Origin: CAYVUI01 sp964454745
GTDB taxonomy: Bacteria > Planctomycetota > Phycisphaerae > Sedimentisphaerales > Anaerohalosphaeraceae
DNA: 8,746 nucleotides
Assembly: GCA_964454745.1 (NCBI GenBank)
Contig: CAYVUI010000148.1
Location: 1-8,746, forward strand
Direction of reading: 5' to 3'
The translations under genes were made by a program, and so were the position numbers. Every line of letters begins with the position of its first letter. The first letter of the stretch is position 1. Positions 1 to 6,691 of this stretch are shown in pieces. The notes under the pieces were generated by a model. The model was not told the origin of the DNA. It was given only the letters and a program-made list of their open reading frames with translations, and did not search any database.

Positions 1-48
1 AAGCTGCAAAATATGAAACCTCAAATTTCAGGCTTTCCGCAACAGGAA

Positions 49-438
49 CTAGCTACCATCAGTTGCATCCGCCCAGGAACCCCACATCCGAGCAGCTGGA
101 TAACCATTAGCTGCTCCCTCTATTGCTAAATCATCAAAAGCATAGAAAGAAGCGAAAACACTGTCACCATCATTCAGGCCTGTAATTCTTGCAACAACAC
201 AGCTTGGAGTACTGCCGTGAGGTGCTTCAGTAACTTGAAGCATACGGTTGCCCGCATAAGGTGTAACCGTTGCACTTGAAGGGCTCGTTCCCGTGGTTAC
301 GTTTGTGGGATTTGACAAGTTTCCGAATTGATCCAGAATGGTACCAGTTCCGTCTTCCCAGCCGTAAGTGATCGTCTGAGCGTTTACGCTCAATGCTGCA
401 CACGCCATAATCATTGCTACAAACATCATTCTCTTCAT
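49..438 (-). CDS. Short secreted protein, probably C-terminally truncated
   Basis: This gene encodes 129 residues. The N-terminus is a clear signal peptide (positively charged MKR, a hydrophobic core, probable cleavage after Ala20 in SVNA|QT), so the product should be exported. The rest is Gly/Thr/Ser-rich with aromatic residues and no catalytic motif, and looks like a beta-sandwich (YGWEDGTG near 25-32, ITGLNDGDSV near 85-94). I recall similar secreted proteins in Phycisphaerae, where the chain runs on well beyond the last residues seen here (WADATDGS). The stop is TAG at 49-51. Another frame stays open from there to the window edge, so a frameshift or nonsense change is possible. The start is well supported: GGAGGAG at about 445-452 lies seven bases before the ATG. 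It is separated from the importer genes by about 360 bases and is probably transcribed independently. Function unknown. Confidence 0.7.
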   Translation of the reverse strand: MKRMMFVAMIMACAALSVNAQTITYGWEDGTGTILDQFGNLSNPTNVTTGTSPSSATVTPYAGNRMLQVTEAPHGSTPSCVVARITGLNDGDSVFASFYAFDDLAIEGAANGYPAARMWGSWADATDGS

Positions 439-799
439 TGTGCTACTCCTCCGACCGGATTATCCGATCTACTAAACGTCATCTTCATTTTCCCGGCCGC
501 AACTCACGACCGATAATTTCTTAAATCATAACAAAAAAACACAAAAAAACCATGTCGAGGGTAAAAAATTACCCAATTTTCGCCACCATTTTCTTTTCGA
601 CACCCCCTTTCCTGAGGCAATACCACATGTAGTATTCAATTTTCAAAGACATACACAATCTATACTTCATTACTCTTGTTTTCGCCCCGAAATAGCGCGA
701 AAGTCCTCAATTACTACCCTGTTTGTATAAGATATTGATAAGCATACTGTTAGGAATCTGTTAGCAGTCCCCTATAACCTCACTTTCCTTTTGTCACTT
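439..799. other. Gene-free spacer between importer operon and secreted-protein gene
   Basis: This AT-rich spacer holds no convincing coding region. It contains the ribosome site of the downstream minus-strand gene, a possible minus-strand -10 box (TATGAT, 525-530) without a convincing -35 partner, two A-rich runs (532-549) and one small hairpin (559-574). None of the hairpin or GA-rich repeats of the 5.4-6.8 kb region appear here. Confidence 0.6.
559..574 (-). terminator. Possible terminator hairpin after the importer operon
   Basis: GGGTAA, four A (plus strand), then TTACCC form a six-pair stem with a four-base loop. It lies about 225 bases beyond the ATPase stop, in the direction of transcription. 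On the minus strand a run of seven T follows about ten bases after the stem, too far for a classical intrinsic terminator. It could end the operon transcript or be an incidental palindrome. Confidence 0.25.
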
Positions 800-1879
800 T
801 TAGCGATCCAGAAAGATCATATCTGAGTAATTTCCGCATAACGTTATTGTATCCCCAATGGAAAATTCCTTCTGATCTCGAAGAATTGCCGTAATTTTCC
901 ACAAAATTTCTCCCGGTAATCGAACATGCAGTTGTGAGATTTCACCAAGGTACGTAATTCGCTCAATCGTGCCGGAAAACCGGTTTGTATCCCTCTTAGG
1001 TCCGGTTCTTTCAATTTCAAGCCGCTCGGGTCGAATACAGCACGTAACGGTATCTCCGGTTCCAATCTCCCCGGCTGTCCGGCCCAGCACTTTGCCCATC
1101 GGTGTATTCACTTCAAAATATTCACCTTTCGCTGTCACCTTACCCTCGGCAAAATTTGCCTCTCCCACAAAATCTGCCACAAACTTCGTGGCTGGGTTAT
1201 TATAAATATCCGATGGACTTCCCACCTGGATGATCTCGCCCGAGTGCATAATCGCGATCCGGTCCGCCATCGACAGCGCTTCCTTCTGGTCATGTGTTAC
1301 ATAGATCGCCGTTACTCCCGTCTCCTTGACCAGTTCCCGCAGTTCGCCGCGCATCTGCATCCGCAGCCTTGCGTCCAGGTTGCTAAGCGGTTCATCGAGG
1401 AGCAGACACCCCGTTTGCGCCGCAAGTGCCCTCGCCAGGGCAACACGCTGCTGCTGGCCGCCGGAAAGCTGGTTGGGTTTCCTTTTGGTGTACTCTTCCA
1501 TTTGCACCAGGGAGAGCTTCTCCTGCGAGAGCTCTTTCCGCTGGGAAGAATTCTTTCCCTGCATCCGCGGTCCAAATTCTACGTTTTGCTGTACCGTCAT
1601 GTGCGGCCACAGCGCGTAGTTCTGGAACACCATTGCGCAGTCCCGCTTCTCGACTTCAAGGTTCGTTACATCTTCATCATTAAACTGGATCGTTCCGCCG
1701 GTTGGATCGATCAGCCCGGAGATAATCCGCAGCAGCGTTGTCTTGCCGCAGCCGCTTGGCCCGAGCAGAAAGAAAAACTCACCCGGCTCGATCACTGCAT
1801 TGATCGCTTTAAGCACCTCGGTCTTCTTGCGGCCGCTGCCGTAGGTCTTTGTGATATTGTCAAGTTGGATACGTATCAT
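800..1879 (-). CDS. ABC importer ATPase, Fbp/Afu/Pot type
   Basis: This 359-residue ATPase drives the importer from the cytoplasmic side. All ABC motifs are present: Walker A GPSGCGKTT (40-48), Q-loop glutamine 86, signature LSGGQ (138-142), Walker B CLLLDEP (158-164), D-loop SNLD (166-169) and switch His196. The Walker A and signature are the forms usual in the ferric iron, spermidine/putrescine and phosphonate ATPases (FbpC, PotA, PhnT). Residues from about 240 form the TOBE-type beta-rich regulatory domain (IRPERLEIE at 282-290). The length is normal for this group. The gene starts 20 bases after the permease stop, with only a weak ribosome site (GGGAC), which suggests translational coupling. 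No alternative in-frame start lies between the two genes. Homology to the group is certain; the transported substrate cannot be read from this subunit. Confidence 0.95.
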   Translation of the reverse strand: MIRIQLDNITKTYGSGRKKTEVLKAINAVIEPGEFFFLLGPSGCGKTTLLRIISGLIDPTGGTIQFNDEDVTNLEVEKRDCAMVFQNYALWPHMTVQQNVEFGPRMQGKNSSQRKELSQEKLSLVQMEEYTKRKPNQLSGGQQQRVALARALAAQTGCLLLDEPLSNLDARLRMQMRGELRELVKETGVTAIYVTHDQKEALSMADRIAIMHSGEIIQVGSPSDIYNNPATKFVADFVGEANFAEGKVTAKGEYFEVNTPMGKVLGRTAGEIGTGDTVTCCIRPERLEIERTGPKRDTNRFSGTIERITYLGEISQLHVRLPGEILWKITAILRDQKEFSIGDTITLCGNYSDMIFLDR

Positions 1880-1899
1880 CTCACTGTCCCATCTTCATC

Positions 1900-3621
1900 T
1901 TAAGCTCTAAAGATTGCGCCAAGTTTCTTGCCCAAAAGCCCCACAGCCAGTGCCAGCGAACCGCCCAAAAGCAGCATGCCCAGCACGCCGAGGCTCGCCG
2001 CGATGTTCGTTGCGTCCGTGTTAGCCGAAAGGGCCTGCGTGTAAATCTCCTTGGTAATCGGGTAATGCTCCCGCACCTGGGCCAGCATCAGGGAATCACT
2101 GACCTCCAGCATCGCAAACGCGAACGTAAGCACCGAAGAGGCGATCAGATTCGCCGCGATCAGCGGGACTGTAATCAAAAATACCGCCTTCGCCGCGGAG
2201 GCCCCCAGGTTCTGTGCCGACTGCTCCAGCGTCTCCGGGATCTGCTCCAGCCCCGCGCTTACACCCCGCACCATAAACGGAATACGCCGCACCGAGTACG
2301 CGATCACAATAATCAAAAACGGGTTGCGAAGCGGCCCAATCGCTTCCAGCATCGATCCCGGCACCGTCATCGCGATAAAGCCCGCTGCGATAATCAGCCC
2401 GGGCACCGCCAGCGGAAGCATCAGCAGGGCATCCAGGAACTTCGCCCCGATCGGCCTCTTGCGGATAATAATCCACGCCGCCAGCGAACCGACCAAAATG
2501 TCAATCACTGTCGAAACGGATGCGTATTTCAGGCTGTTCAAAATCGAGGTCCGCGTCTCCGGCTGTGTCAGTACGTAGAGGATATGACGCGGAGTGTACG
2601 AGTCCGGCAAAATCGTCTTGATCCAGCTCTGTGAAAATGCCGTTAAAACCACGCCGATATGCGGCAAAATCGCACAACCGATCACACTCGCAAACAGCAG
2701 CCAGACCAACAGGGAACCGCCTGTACCCAGTCTGCGCTGCTCCGCCATTACCGTCGCCTTGGCGCTCTCACTGCGGATGCTCTTGCCGAAGAAAAACTTG
2801 CCGCAAGCATAAAAGAAAATCGACAGGCTAAGCAAAACCACAACCAGCCCAAACGTCCGTCCCGAGATATCCGCGAACGAAAGTTCCTTAAATACCGTAA
2901 CCGACGCAAGCTGCTCGTATCCTACAATCAGCGGGGTGCCGATGTCCGTAAACGACCAGATGAACACAATCGAACCGCCGGCGAACAATCCCGGACGCAC
3001 CAGCGGCAACGTAATCCGCCAGAACGTACTCCACGGACCCGCCCCGAAATTCCGCGAAGCCTCCATATACGCCGGGTCGATATTGGATAAACTCGATGTT
3101 AAATTCAGGTACATGATCGGAAACAGGTGAAGAATCTGCAAAAGCACGACAACTCCAAAACCCGTGCCCAGCCAGTCCGGCGGCAAACCCTCGCTCATAT
3201 CGATCAAACCGATCTTATCGAGCAGGATATTCAGGACCCCGAATTGACTTAAAAACCGCTTGATCGAAAGCGCACCGACAAACGGCGGCAAGATCATCGG
3301 AACCAGCAGCAGTGTACTCAATATTGAACGGCCCTTGAACTCGTACCGTGCGCTGACCACAGAAAGGGGAATTGACACCAGAATCACGCCCAAAGTCGTA
3401 CAGCAGGCCAGCAGAAAGCTGTTGAGCAGTTTACCAACCAGGATATCATTGCCCAGAACCCGGCCGATCCAGTAAAAGCTGAAATGCCCATTGTGGATAA
3501 AACCGGTCTTGACGGACAGGAAAAGCGGGTATAGAAAAAACGCGCCAAACAGCAGAATGATTCCGATCATCATGCTGTATGTGCCGATCTGTCCCTTTAT
3601 TCTCCCGCCCCTACGATCCAT
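1900..3621 (-). CDS. Fused double permease of ABC importer (FbpB/AfuB type)
   Basis: This 573-residue inner-membrane protein has about twelve hydrophobic segments in two homologous halves, as in FbpB and AfuB, where one polypeptide supplies both permease domains. Each half has the cytoplasmic EAA loop that docks with the ATPase: residues about 187-217 (EASRNFGAG, then LPLVRPGLFAG) and about 465-495 (EQSAQNLGAS, then VPLIAANLIAS). A charged linker near 280-300 joins the halves. The length is usual for the fused form. The ATG is preceded by AAAGGA at 11 bases, a little distant; Met17/Met18 are possible later starts but have no better ribosome site. It lies between the binding protein (26-base gap) and the ATPase (20-base gap). 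Family assignment is firm; substrate is open. Confidence 0.93.
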   Translation of the reverse strand: MDRRGGRIKGQIGTYSMMIGIILLFGAFFLYPLFLSVKTGFIHNGHFSFYWIGRVLGNDILVGKLLNSFLLACCTTLGVILVSIPLSVVSARYEFKGRSILSTLLLVPMILPPFVGALSIKRFLSQFGVLNILLDKIGLIDMSEGLPPDWLGTGFGVVVLLQILHLFPIMYLNLTSSLSNIDPAYMEASRNFGAGPWSTFWRITLPLVRPGLFAGGSIVFIWSFTDIGTPLIVGYEQLASVTVFKELSFADISGRTFGLVVVLLSLSIFFYACGKFFFGKSIRSESAKATVMAEQRRLGTGGSLLVWLLFASVIGCAILPHIGVVLTAFSQSWIKTILPDSYTPRHILYVLTQPETRTSILNSLKYASVSTVIDILVGSLAAWIIIRKRPIGAKFLDALLMLPLAVPGLIIAAGFIAMTVPGSMLEAIGPLRNPFLIIVIAYSVRRIPFMVRGVSAGLEQIPETLEQSAQNLGASAAKAVFLITVPLIAANLIASSVLTFAFAMLEVSDSLMLAQVREHYPITKEIYTQALSANTDATNIAASLGVLGMLLLGGSLALAVGLLGKKLGAIFRA

Positions 3622-3647
3622 CCGGCTTGTAATCCTTTATCTGGTAA

Positions 3648-5009
3648 TCATTTAGCAATGCGTTTGTATTTGTCGCGGAAGAACGTAATCCAGTCCGTTA
3701 CGATCCGTTCTGCCTCGGCCTTGTCGTTTAACGCCTCGTGAATGGCCTTAATACCCTCGATAGTATCCACATTCTCCGGAAGGCGATTGAATTCATCCAT
3801 TTTCGCTTTGTCAAAGTTGGAGTCAATCAGGGCCTGTTTTGCCTTTTTCATGGCATCGCGGTTGTCGACGGCTGCGGCGCGGACCAGTTGAACGAGTACA
3901 TCATACCGAACGGCCCTAAGTTCTGCGTCCACAATCATTTCCGAACCTTCCGAATACGGCTGGGGCACCCACTCGGGCACCGCGTCGCTGTAGAGGTCGT
4001 AAAAATCCTTGCGGATCGGCGGTCGATTGAGGAAATTGCGCTTCGGGCCCATCTCATGGCCCGGCGGCAGGGCCCACAGGGCCTGGCCCTTGAGGCTCAT
4101 GACGAAATCGACGAACCGCTGAGCGGTGTCGGGATGTGGCGGATTTTTGAGGATCGCGATCGGGTCCGGGGTGAATCCGGTTTCGCCTTTTGGGCTGATG
4201 TACCCCAATTTATCCGGAGACTTTGAGACCCGCATGGTGCCGTAGAAATCGATGCAAGTCGCTACTGGCGCAAGACCTATGACCGGGGCGTCTGCTGCGG
4301 CGCCGCTGCTGTCGGTGAACTGCTTGGCGTTTGAGAGGATGCTGAGCAGCTTGGCCCAGCCGGCCGGCCAGGTGGGTTCGGACTGAACGATCATTTCGTA
4401 CGCGGCGGCGATGGAACCGCTCTGGGAGGGATCGGCGAGCATAAGAAGATCGTAAAAGTCCTTTTTGCCGAGGTCGGCCCAGATTTGCGGAGGTTCAATG
4501 TCCAGAGTACTCAGGATTTGCTTGTTGTAGATGAAACCGAAGCTGCTGACGACATTTCCGATCCAGTACATGTCTTTGTCGTACATCTCCATGCCGCTGA
4601 AATGTGCGGGGACCTGGGCCATCGTATCTTCCTGCATATCAAGGGTTTGCAGTAATCCTTCCTCTGTGAGTTTCTGGAAGGTGTACTCGCCGCCGCCGAA
4701 CATGACGTCGATTCCGCTGGTATCTGAGCGGGAATAGACGTTGCGCAGGTAGCGTAAAATGGAGTTGCTGCCTCCGATATCTCGGAACTCAATATCGGCT
4801 GGAATGCCGAATTTTGCGGTGTGATAGTCGTTAAACGCGGTTTGGAACTCTTCGCGGATGTTCTCATTATGTGGACTTACGACGACCACTTTTGCGCTGT
4901 TTGGGTTGGAATCGCCGGATTTTCGGCCGCAACCGGGGGTGAATGTGATGAGAATCAGGCAGGCCAGGGCGGCCAGGATCGTCCGTTTTGTGTGCATGGT
5001 TTTGCTCAT
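3648..5009 (-). CDS. Lipoprotein substrate-binding protein of ABC importer
   Basis: This 453-residue protein should be exported and lipid-anchored. After a charged N-terminus and hydrophobic stretch comes a lipobox (TPGC, Cys27), followed by a Ser/Asn-rich linker. The mature part resembles the AfuA/FbpA-type binding proteins (COG1840). Residues about 176-199 fit the usual W.DL...DF..L..ADPSQSGS block, and about 281-309 fit the PDPIAIL...A..FVDF..S..GQ block. It is clearly longer than classical FbpA proteins of about 340 residues, with extra sequence from about 320 onward. I do not see the adjacent tyrosine pair that binds ferric iron in FbpA. Relatives bind iron, aminoethylphosphonate or hexose phosphates (AfuA), so the ligand is open. 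Ribosome site weak; Met5 is an alternative start. First gene of the operon, next to a multi-site operator. Confidence 0.88.
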   Translation of the reverse strand: MSKTMHTKRTILAALACLILITFTPGCGRKSGDSNPNSAKVVVVSPHNENIREEFQTAFNDYHTAKFGIPADIEFRDIGGSNSILRYLRNVYSRSDTSGIDVMFGGGEYTFQKLTEEGLLQTLDMQEDTMAQVPAHFSGMEMYDKDMYWIGNVVSSFGFIYNKQILSTLDIEPPQIWADLGKKDFYDLLMLADPSQSGSIAAAYEMIVQSEPTWPAGWAKLLSILSNAKQFTDSSGAAADAPVIGLAPVATCIDFYGTMRVSKSPDKLGYISPKGETGFTPDPIAILKNPPHPDTAQRFVDFVMSLKGQALWALPPGHEMGPKRNFLNRPPIRKDFYDLYSDAVPEWVPQPYSEGSEMIVDAELRAVRYDVLVQLVRAAAVDNRDAMKKAKQALIDSNFDKAKMDEFNRLPENVDTIEGIKAIHEALNDKAEAERIVTDWITFFRDKYKRIAK

Positions 5010-5071
5010 TCAATAGGTCTTTTTTGTCGGTTACTGGGCCATTTGTTAAGGAATCTTAATGAAATCTTAAT

Positions 5072-5149
5072 AAATTCATACGTTTGTATGAATTTTTCAT
5101 ACAAATGTATTAAACAAATGTATTAAACGCGCGTTTTAAACAACCGTTT
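5072..5149. promoter_or_regulatory. Operator array A: five AC-N4-GT palindromes, 13-base spacing
   Basis: Five palindromes share the core AC-N4-GT. The first (5072-5095) is perfect, with ten-base arms AAATTCATAC and GTATGAATTT around GTTT. The others have cores AC-AAAT-GT, AC-AAAT-GT, AC-GCGC-GT and AC-AACC-GT. Their centres lie at 5083.5, 5104.5, 5117.5, 5130.5 and 5143.5, so the gaps are 21, 13, 13 and 13. Two of the units form an exact tandem repeat of ACAAATGTATTAA (5101-5126). The array lies 63 bases upstream of the binding-protein start and downstream of the probable promoter, a position suited to repression. The family of regulator is unknown. AraR-like GntR proteins use related TTTGTAC half-sites, but that link is only suggestive. 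Confidence 0.65.
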
Positions 5150-5200
5150 GAGTCCAGAATTACTCCGGCTGCTTTGGGGTGCTGCTTTACGCGAATGTTT

Positions 5201-5229
5201 TACATACTATAAGTCAGGGCGAATGTCAA
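5201..5229 (-). promoter_or_regulatory. Probable sigma-70 promoter of importer operon
   Basis: On the minus strand a perfect TTGACA (5224-5229) is followed after exactly 17 bases by TATGTA (5201-5206), a weak -10 box. Transcription would start near 5193 and leave a leader of about 185 bases that contains operator array A. The exact -35 and spacing support it; the poor -10 is the main doubt. Confidence 0.45.
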
Positions 5230-5289
5230 CTGCTTTAAGGCGGACTCTCCTGAGTCAGGTAAATATTCCGGGCTGCAAACAGGTAGACA

Positions 5290-5316
5290 ACGGCCTTTAG
5301 CCGGGCTGGTTTTGTT
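5290..5316 (+). repeat. Outlying hairpin of the spacer family
   Basis: CGGC and GCCG arms enclose CTTTA, then GGGCTGG and T-rich sequence follow. The wording resembles the hairpins near 6495 and 6743 (CGGCC, loop, GGCCGGGAC). It is the only sign of the repeat family on the importer side of array B. The stem is short, so this is weak. Confidence 0.35.
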
Positions 5317-5384
5317 TTGATCTCGCTAATAGTTCAGGGTGTTTTGGGTCCGGAGACGTAAAGATGGGGGAGATTAAAGTGCGT

Positions 5385-5439
5385 AATTCGTACAAGTGTA
5401 CGAATTTTATAGTACAAATGTATCATACACTTGTACGAT
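5385..5439. promoter_or_regulatory. Operator cluster B: three AC-N4-GT palindromes
   Basis: The first site (5385-5406) is a perfect palindrome, arms AATTCGTACA and TGTACGAATT around AG. It matches the strongest site of array A in the pattern AATTC, purine, TAC, four free bases, then the mirror. Two further sites follow: core GTAC-AAAT-GTAT and core ATAC-ACTT-GTAC. Centres are 5395.5, 5417.5 and 5430.5 (gaps 22 and 13), which copies the opening spacing of array A. It lies about 160-210 bases upstream of the probable -35 box. The two strongest sites of A and B are 312 bases apart, compatible with looping across the promoter. Confidence 0.6.
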
Positions 5440-5471
5440 TATTTCTTCCGTACTTTCGGCGGGATTGAGCG

Positions 5472-5539
5472 TGCCCTGCGGGCAAGAGGGTAGAGAATAG
5501 AGAGTGGAGAGTAGAGCATGGAATCCTGCCTTCGGCAGG
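5472..5539 (+). repeat. Composite hairpin-heptad-hairpin element, copy 1
   Basis: The left hairpin is TGCCC-TGC-GGGCA (5472-5484). It is followed with no gap by five GA-rich 7-base units (5485-5519), including AGAGAAT, AGAGAGT and GGAGAGT and ending AGAGCAT. Then come GGAAT and the right hairpin CCTGCC-TTC-GGCAGG (5525-5539). A T-rich joint follows. Confidence 0.75.
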
Positions 5540-5562
5540 GTTGATTTTTATTAATATTCTCG

Positions 5563-5586
5563 TGCAAAGACGCTAAGGCGCTAAGG
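5563..5586 (+). repeat. Three-unit array of period 8
   Basis: TGCAAAGA is followed by two identical CGCTAAGG units. It lies between two three-base-loop hairpins. The repeat is too short for a satellite, but it matches the style of the other short-period arrays in the spacer. Confidence 0.6.
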
Positions 5587-5588
5587 AT

Positions 5589-5603
5589 TTCGCCTTCGGC
5601 GAA
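5589..5603. repeat. Three-base-loop hairpin
   Basis: TTCGCC, loop TTC, GGCGAA: six perfect pairs. It directly follows the period-8 array and is followed by T-rich sequence. Confidence 0.6.
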
Positions 5604-5638
5604 TGGATTTTGATTTTTTAAGAAACGCAGATTTATTT

Positions 5639-5675
5639 CTCCATCCGCGACTCGCTGGCGCTCGCTTGGATGGAG
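5639..5675. repeat. Long-loop hairpin
   Basis: Eight-base arms CTCCATCC and GGATGGAG enclose about 21 bases that themselves contain GCGAC/GCGCTCGC-like sequence. It differs from the three-base-loop hairpins and may be a nested or decayed form. Confidence 0.55.
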
Positions 5676-5677
5676 GC

Positions 5678-5715
5678 CTCAGTTGTCTCATTCGACGAGC
5701 TCACTCGACAAGTGG
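5678..5715 (+). repeat. Dispersed repeat with TTCGAC...GCTCA core, copy 1
   Basis: This block matches 6372-6409 over 38 bases with about four or five differences. Arms TTGTC and GACAA close an imperfect stem. The inner TTCGAC...GCTCAC wording is familiar to me from spacers of many unrelated bacteria, though I cannot name a family. Confidence 0.6.
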
Positions 5716-5874
5716 CTGCTGCCTTCGGAAGCGACTGATTTTTATTTTGATTAACACTGATTTTACTTCGTTCGCTTTGCTCAGTCAGTTTTTTGAACTC
5801 ACGCTCCTTCGGCTATGCTCAGGACAGGAAAGACCGCTCCTTCGGCTTCGCTCGACATTTCTTTTTTAATAAAC

Positions 5875-5901
5875 CGCGAAAGACACGAAAAACAGGAAAC
5901 T
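5875..5901 (+). repeat. Three-unit array of period 9 (CACGAAA type), copy 1
   Basis: Units CGCGAAAGA, CACGAAAAA and CAGGAAACT lie end to end. A T-rich run and ATAAAC precede it. A near-identical array sits at 6532-6558. The CTGCC-TTCA-GGCAG hairpin (5900-5913) overlaps its end. Confidence 0.6.
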
Positions 5902-6000
5902 GCCTTCAGGCAGATAAATATTTGATTTGAACAGAGGCAAGGATAGCACATGGAACTCGGTTTTTTAAGGAACGCGGATTACGTGGATTTTTGATTATAA

Positions 6001-6063
6001 TCGAGTCTACGACTCGACGATGTTGTGCGAGTCGCACAACATTAAGGATACGGTCTGCGACCG
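6001..6063. repeat. Cluster of three hairpins with three-base loops
   Basis: Three perfect stems follow one another. The first is TCGAGTC, loop TAC (6001-6017). The second is ATGTTGTGCG, loop AGT (6020-6042, ten pairs). The third is CGGTC, loop TGC (6051-6063). The stem sequences are unrelated, but the loop size is the same. Confidence 0.7.
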
Positions 6064-6086
6064 AAACTGTTTTTTATTGGCCTGAT

Positions 6087-6147
6087 GAGTCTTCGACTCG
6101 GGCGATTGAATCCGGCGGATTCAATCGGTGGAAACGGTCTTTGACCG
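6087..6147. repeat. Cluster of three hairpins; contains 34-base block repeated at window end
   Basis: Stems are GAGTC, loop TTC (6087-6099); CGATTGAATCC, loop GGC (6103-6127, eleven pairs); and CGGTC, loop TTT (6135-6147). The block 6097-6130 is repeated exactly, 34 bases, at 8713-8746. There the preceding hairpin is GAGGC-TGC-GCCTC instead of GAGTC-TTC-GACTC. Confidence 0.75.
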
Positions 6148-6155
6148 ATGCTGTC

Positions 6156-6242
6156 CCCCGGGTTAGAACCCGGGGCTGTTTTACACAATCCCTTCGGGAT
6201 TGATGTGGAAGCGTCCTGCGGACGATGCGGTGCCCGGTGGGC
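6156..6242. repeat. Cluster of four hairpins
   Basis: Stems are CCCCGGGTT with loop AG (6156-6175), CAATCCC with loop TTC (6186-6202), CGTCC with loop TGC (6212-6224) and GCCC with loop GGT (6232-6242). The spacing between stems is about 7-11 bases, so most of this stretch can fold. Confidence 0.65.
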
Positions 6243-6248
6243 CAGTTT

Positions 6249-6321
6249 TATCAGCATGCGTTTCCTTCGATGGCTTCGCCAAACGAAATCAACAGCATCC
6301 TACGGTGCCCTGCGGGCAAGA
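6249..6321 (+). repeat. 73-base direct repeat, copy 1
   Basis: It matches 6561-6633 at equal length with four substitutions. Inside are CGTTT/AAACG arms around GGC-TTC-GCC, then CATCCTACGG and the TGCCC-TGC-GGGCA hairpin that opens composite copy 2. Confidence 0.75.
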
Positions 6322-6360
6322 TATTTGAAAGTAGAGAGTTGAAAGGAGAGCATGGAATAT
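6306..6360 (+). repeat. Composite element, copy 2 (no right hairpin)
   Basis: TGCCC-TGC-GGGCA (6306-6318) is followed with no gap by five 7-base units (6319-6353), including TGAAAGT, AGAGAGT and AGAGCAT, and then GGAATAT. The right hairpin is missing; the dispersed repeat at 6372 takes its place. Confidence 0.7.
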
Positions 6361-6371
6361 CATTCTCCAAT

Positions 6372-6409
6372 CTCAGTTGTCTCGTTCGACAGGCTCACTC
6401 GACAATTGG
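6372..6409 (+). repeat. Dispersed repeat with TTCGAC...GCTCA core, copy 2
   Basis: Second copy of the block at 5678-5715, with a few substitutions. It is preceded by ATTCTCCAATCTC (6362-6374), which recurs exactly at 7965-7977, just left of composite copy 5. Confidence 0.6.
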
Positions 6410-6410
6410 A

Positions 6411-6508
6411 ATGGCCTTTGGCCATGCTGATTTTTACTTTGCCTGTTGAGGCTGCGCCTCGGGCACTTTGGGACAAGCCCCAAAGTGGTGGAATCGGCCT
6501 GACGGCCG
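6411..6508. repeat. Cluster of four hairpins
   Basis: Stems are ATGGCC with loop TTT (6411-6425), GAGGC with loop TGC (6448-6460), CACTTTGGG with a six-base loop (6464-6487) and CGGCC with loop TGAC (6495-6508). The stretch 6438-6464 matches 8693-8719 with one difference in 27 bases. Confidence 0.7.
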
Positions 6509-6531
6509 GGACTTATTTATTTTTTATAAAC

Positions 6532-6558
6532 CGCGAAAGGCACGAAAAACACGAAAGA
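6532..6558 (+). repeat. Three-unit array of period 9 (CACGAAA type), copy 2
   Basis: Units CGCGAAAGG, CACGAAAAA and CACGAAAGA lie end to end. The preceding T-rich run and ATAAAC are shared with the array at 5875. Confidence 0.65.
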
Positions 6559-6560
6559 AG

Positions 6561-6633
6561 TATCAGCATGCGTTTCTTTCGATGGCTTTGCCAAACGAAA
6601 TCAACGACATCCTACGGTGCCCTGCGGGCAAGA
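6561..6633 (+). repeat. 73-base direct repeat, copy 2
   Basis: Equal in length to 6249-6321, with four substitutions. One of them changes a hairpin loop from TTC to TTT while leaving its GGC/GCC stem intact. The copy starts directly after the period-9 array. Confidence 0.75.
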
Positions 6634-6691
6634 GGGGAGAAAGTTGAGAGTAGAGAGTTGAAAGGAGAGCCCTGCACCACGTTGGGTGGTG
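6618..6691 (+). repeat. Composite element, copy 3 (six heptads)
   Basis: TGCCC-TGC-GGGCA (6618-6630) is followed with no gap by six 7-base units (6631-6672), including AGAAAGT, TGAGAGT and AGAGAGT and ending AGAGCCC. The right hairpin has arms CACCAC and GTGGTG with a five-base loop (6675-6691). Its end overlaps the start of copy 4. Confidence 0.7.

Noticed and set aside
569..670. Minus-strand frame of 33 codons in the spacer after the importer
   Set aside because: No good ribosome site, no recognisable product, and its stop falls in a small hairpin. Chance is sufficient.
1244..1903. Plus-strand frame of 219 codons opposite the ATPase
   Set aside because: It is antisense to a gene with all ABC motifs and has no supporting features of its own.
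5072..5149. Fur box
   Set aside because: The sites are AC-N4-GT palindromes with a 13-base step, not the GATAAT-type hexamers of Fur.
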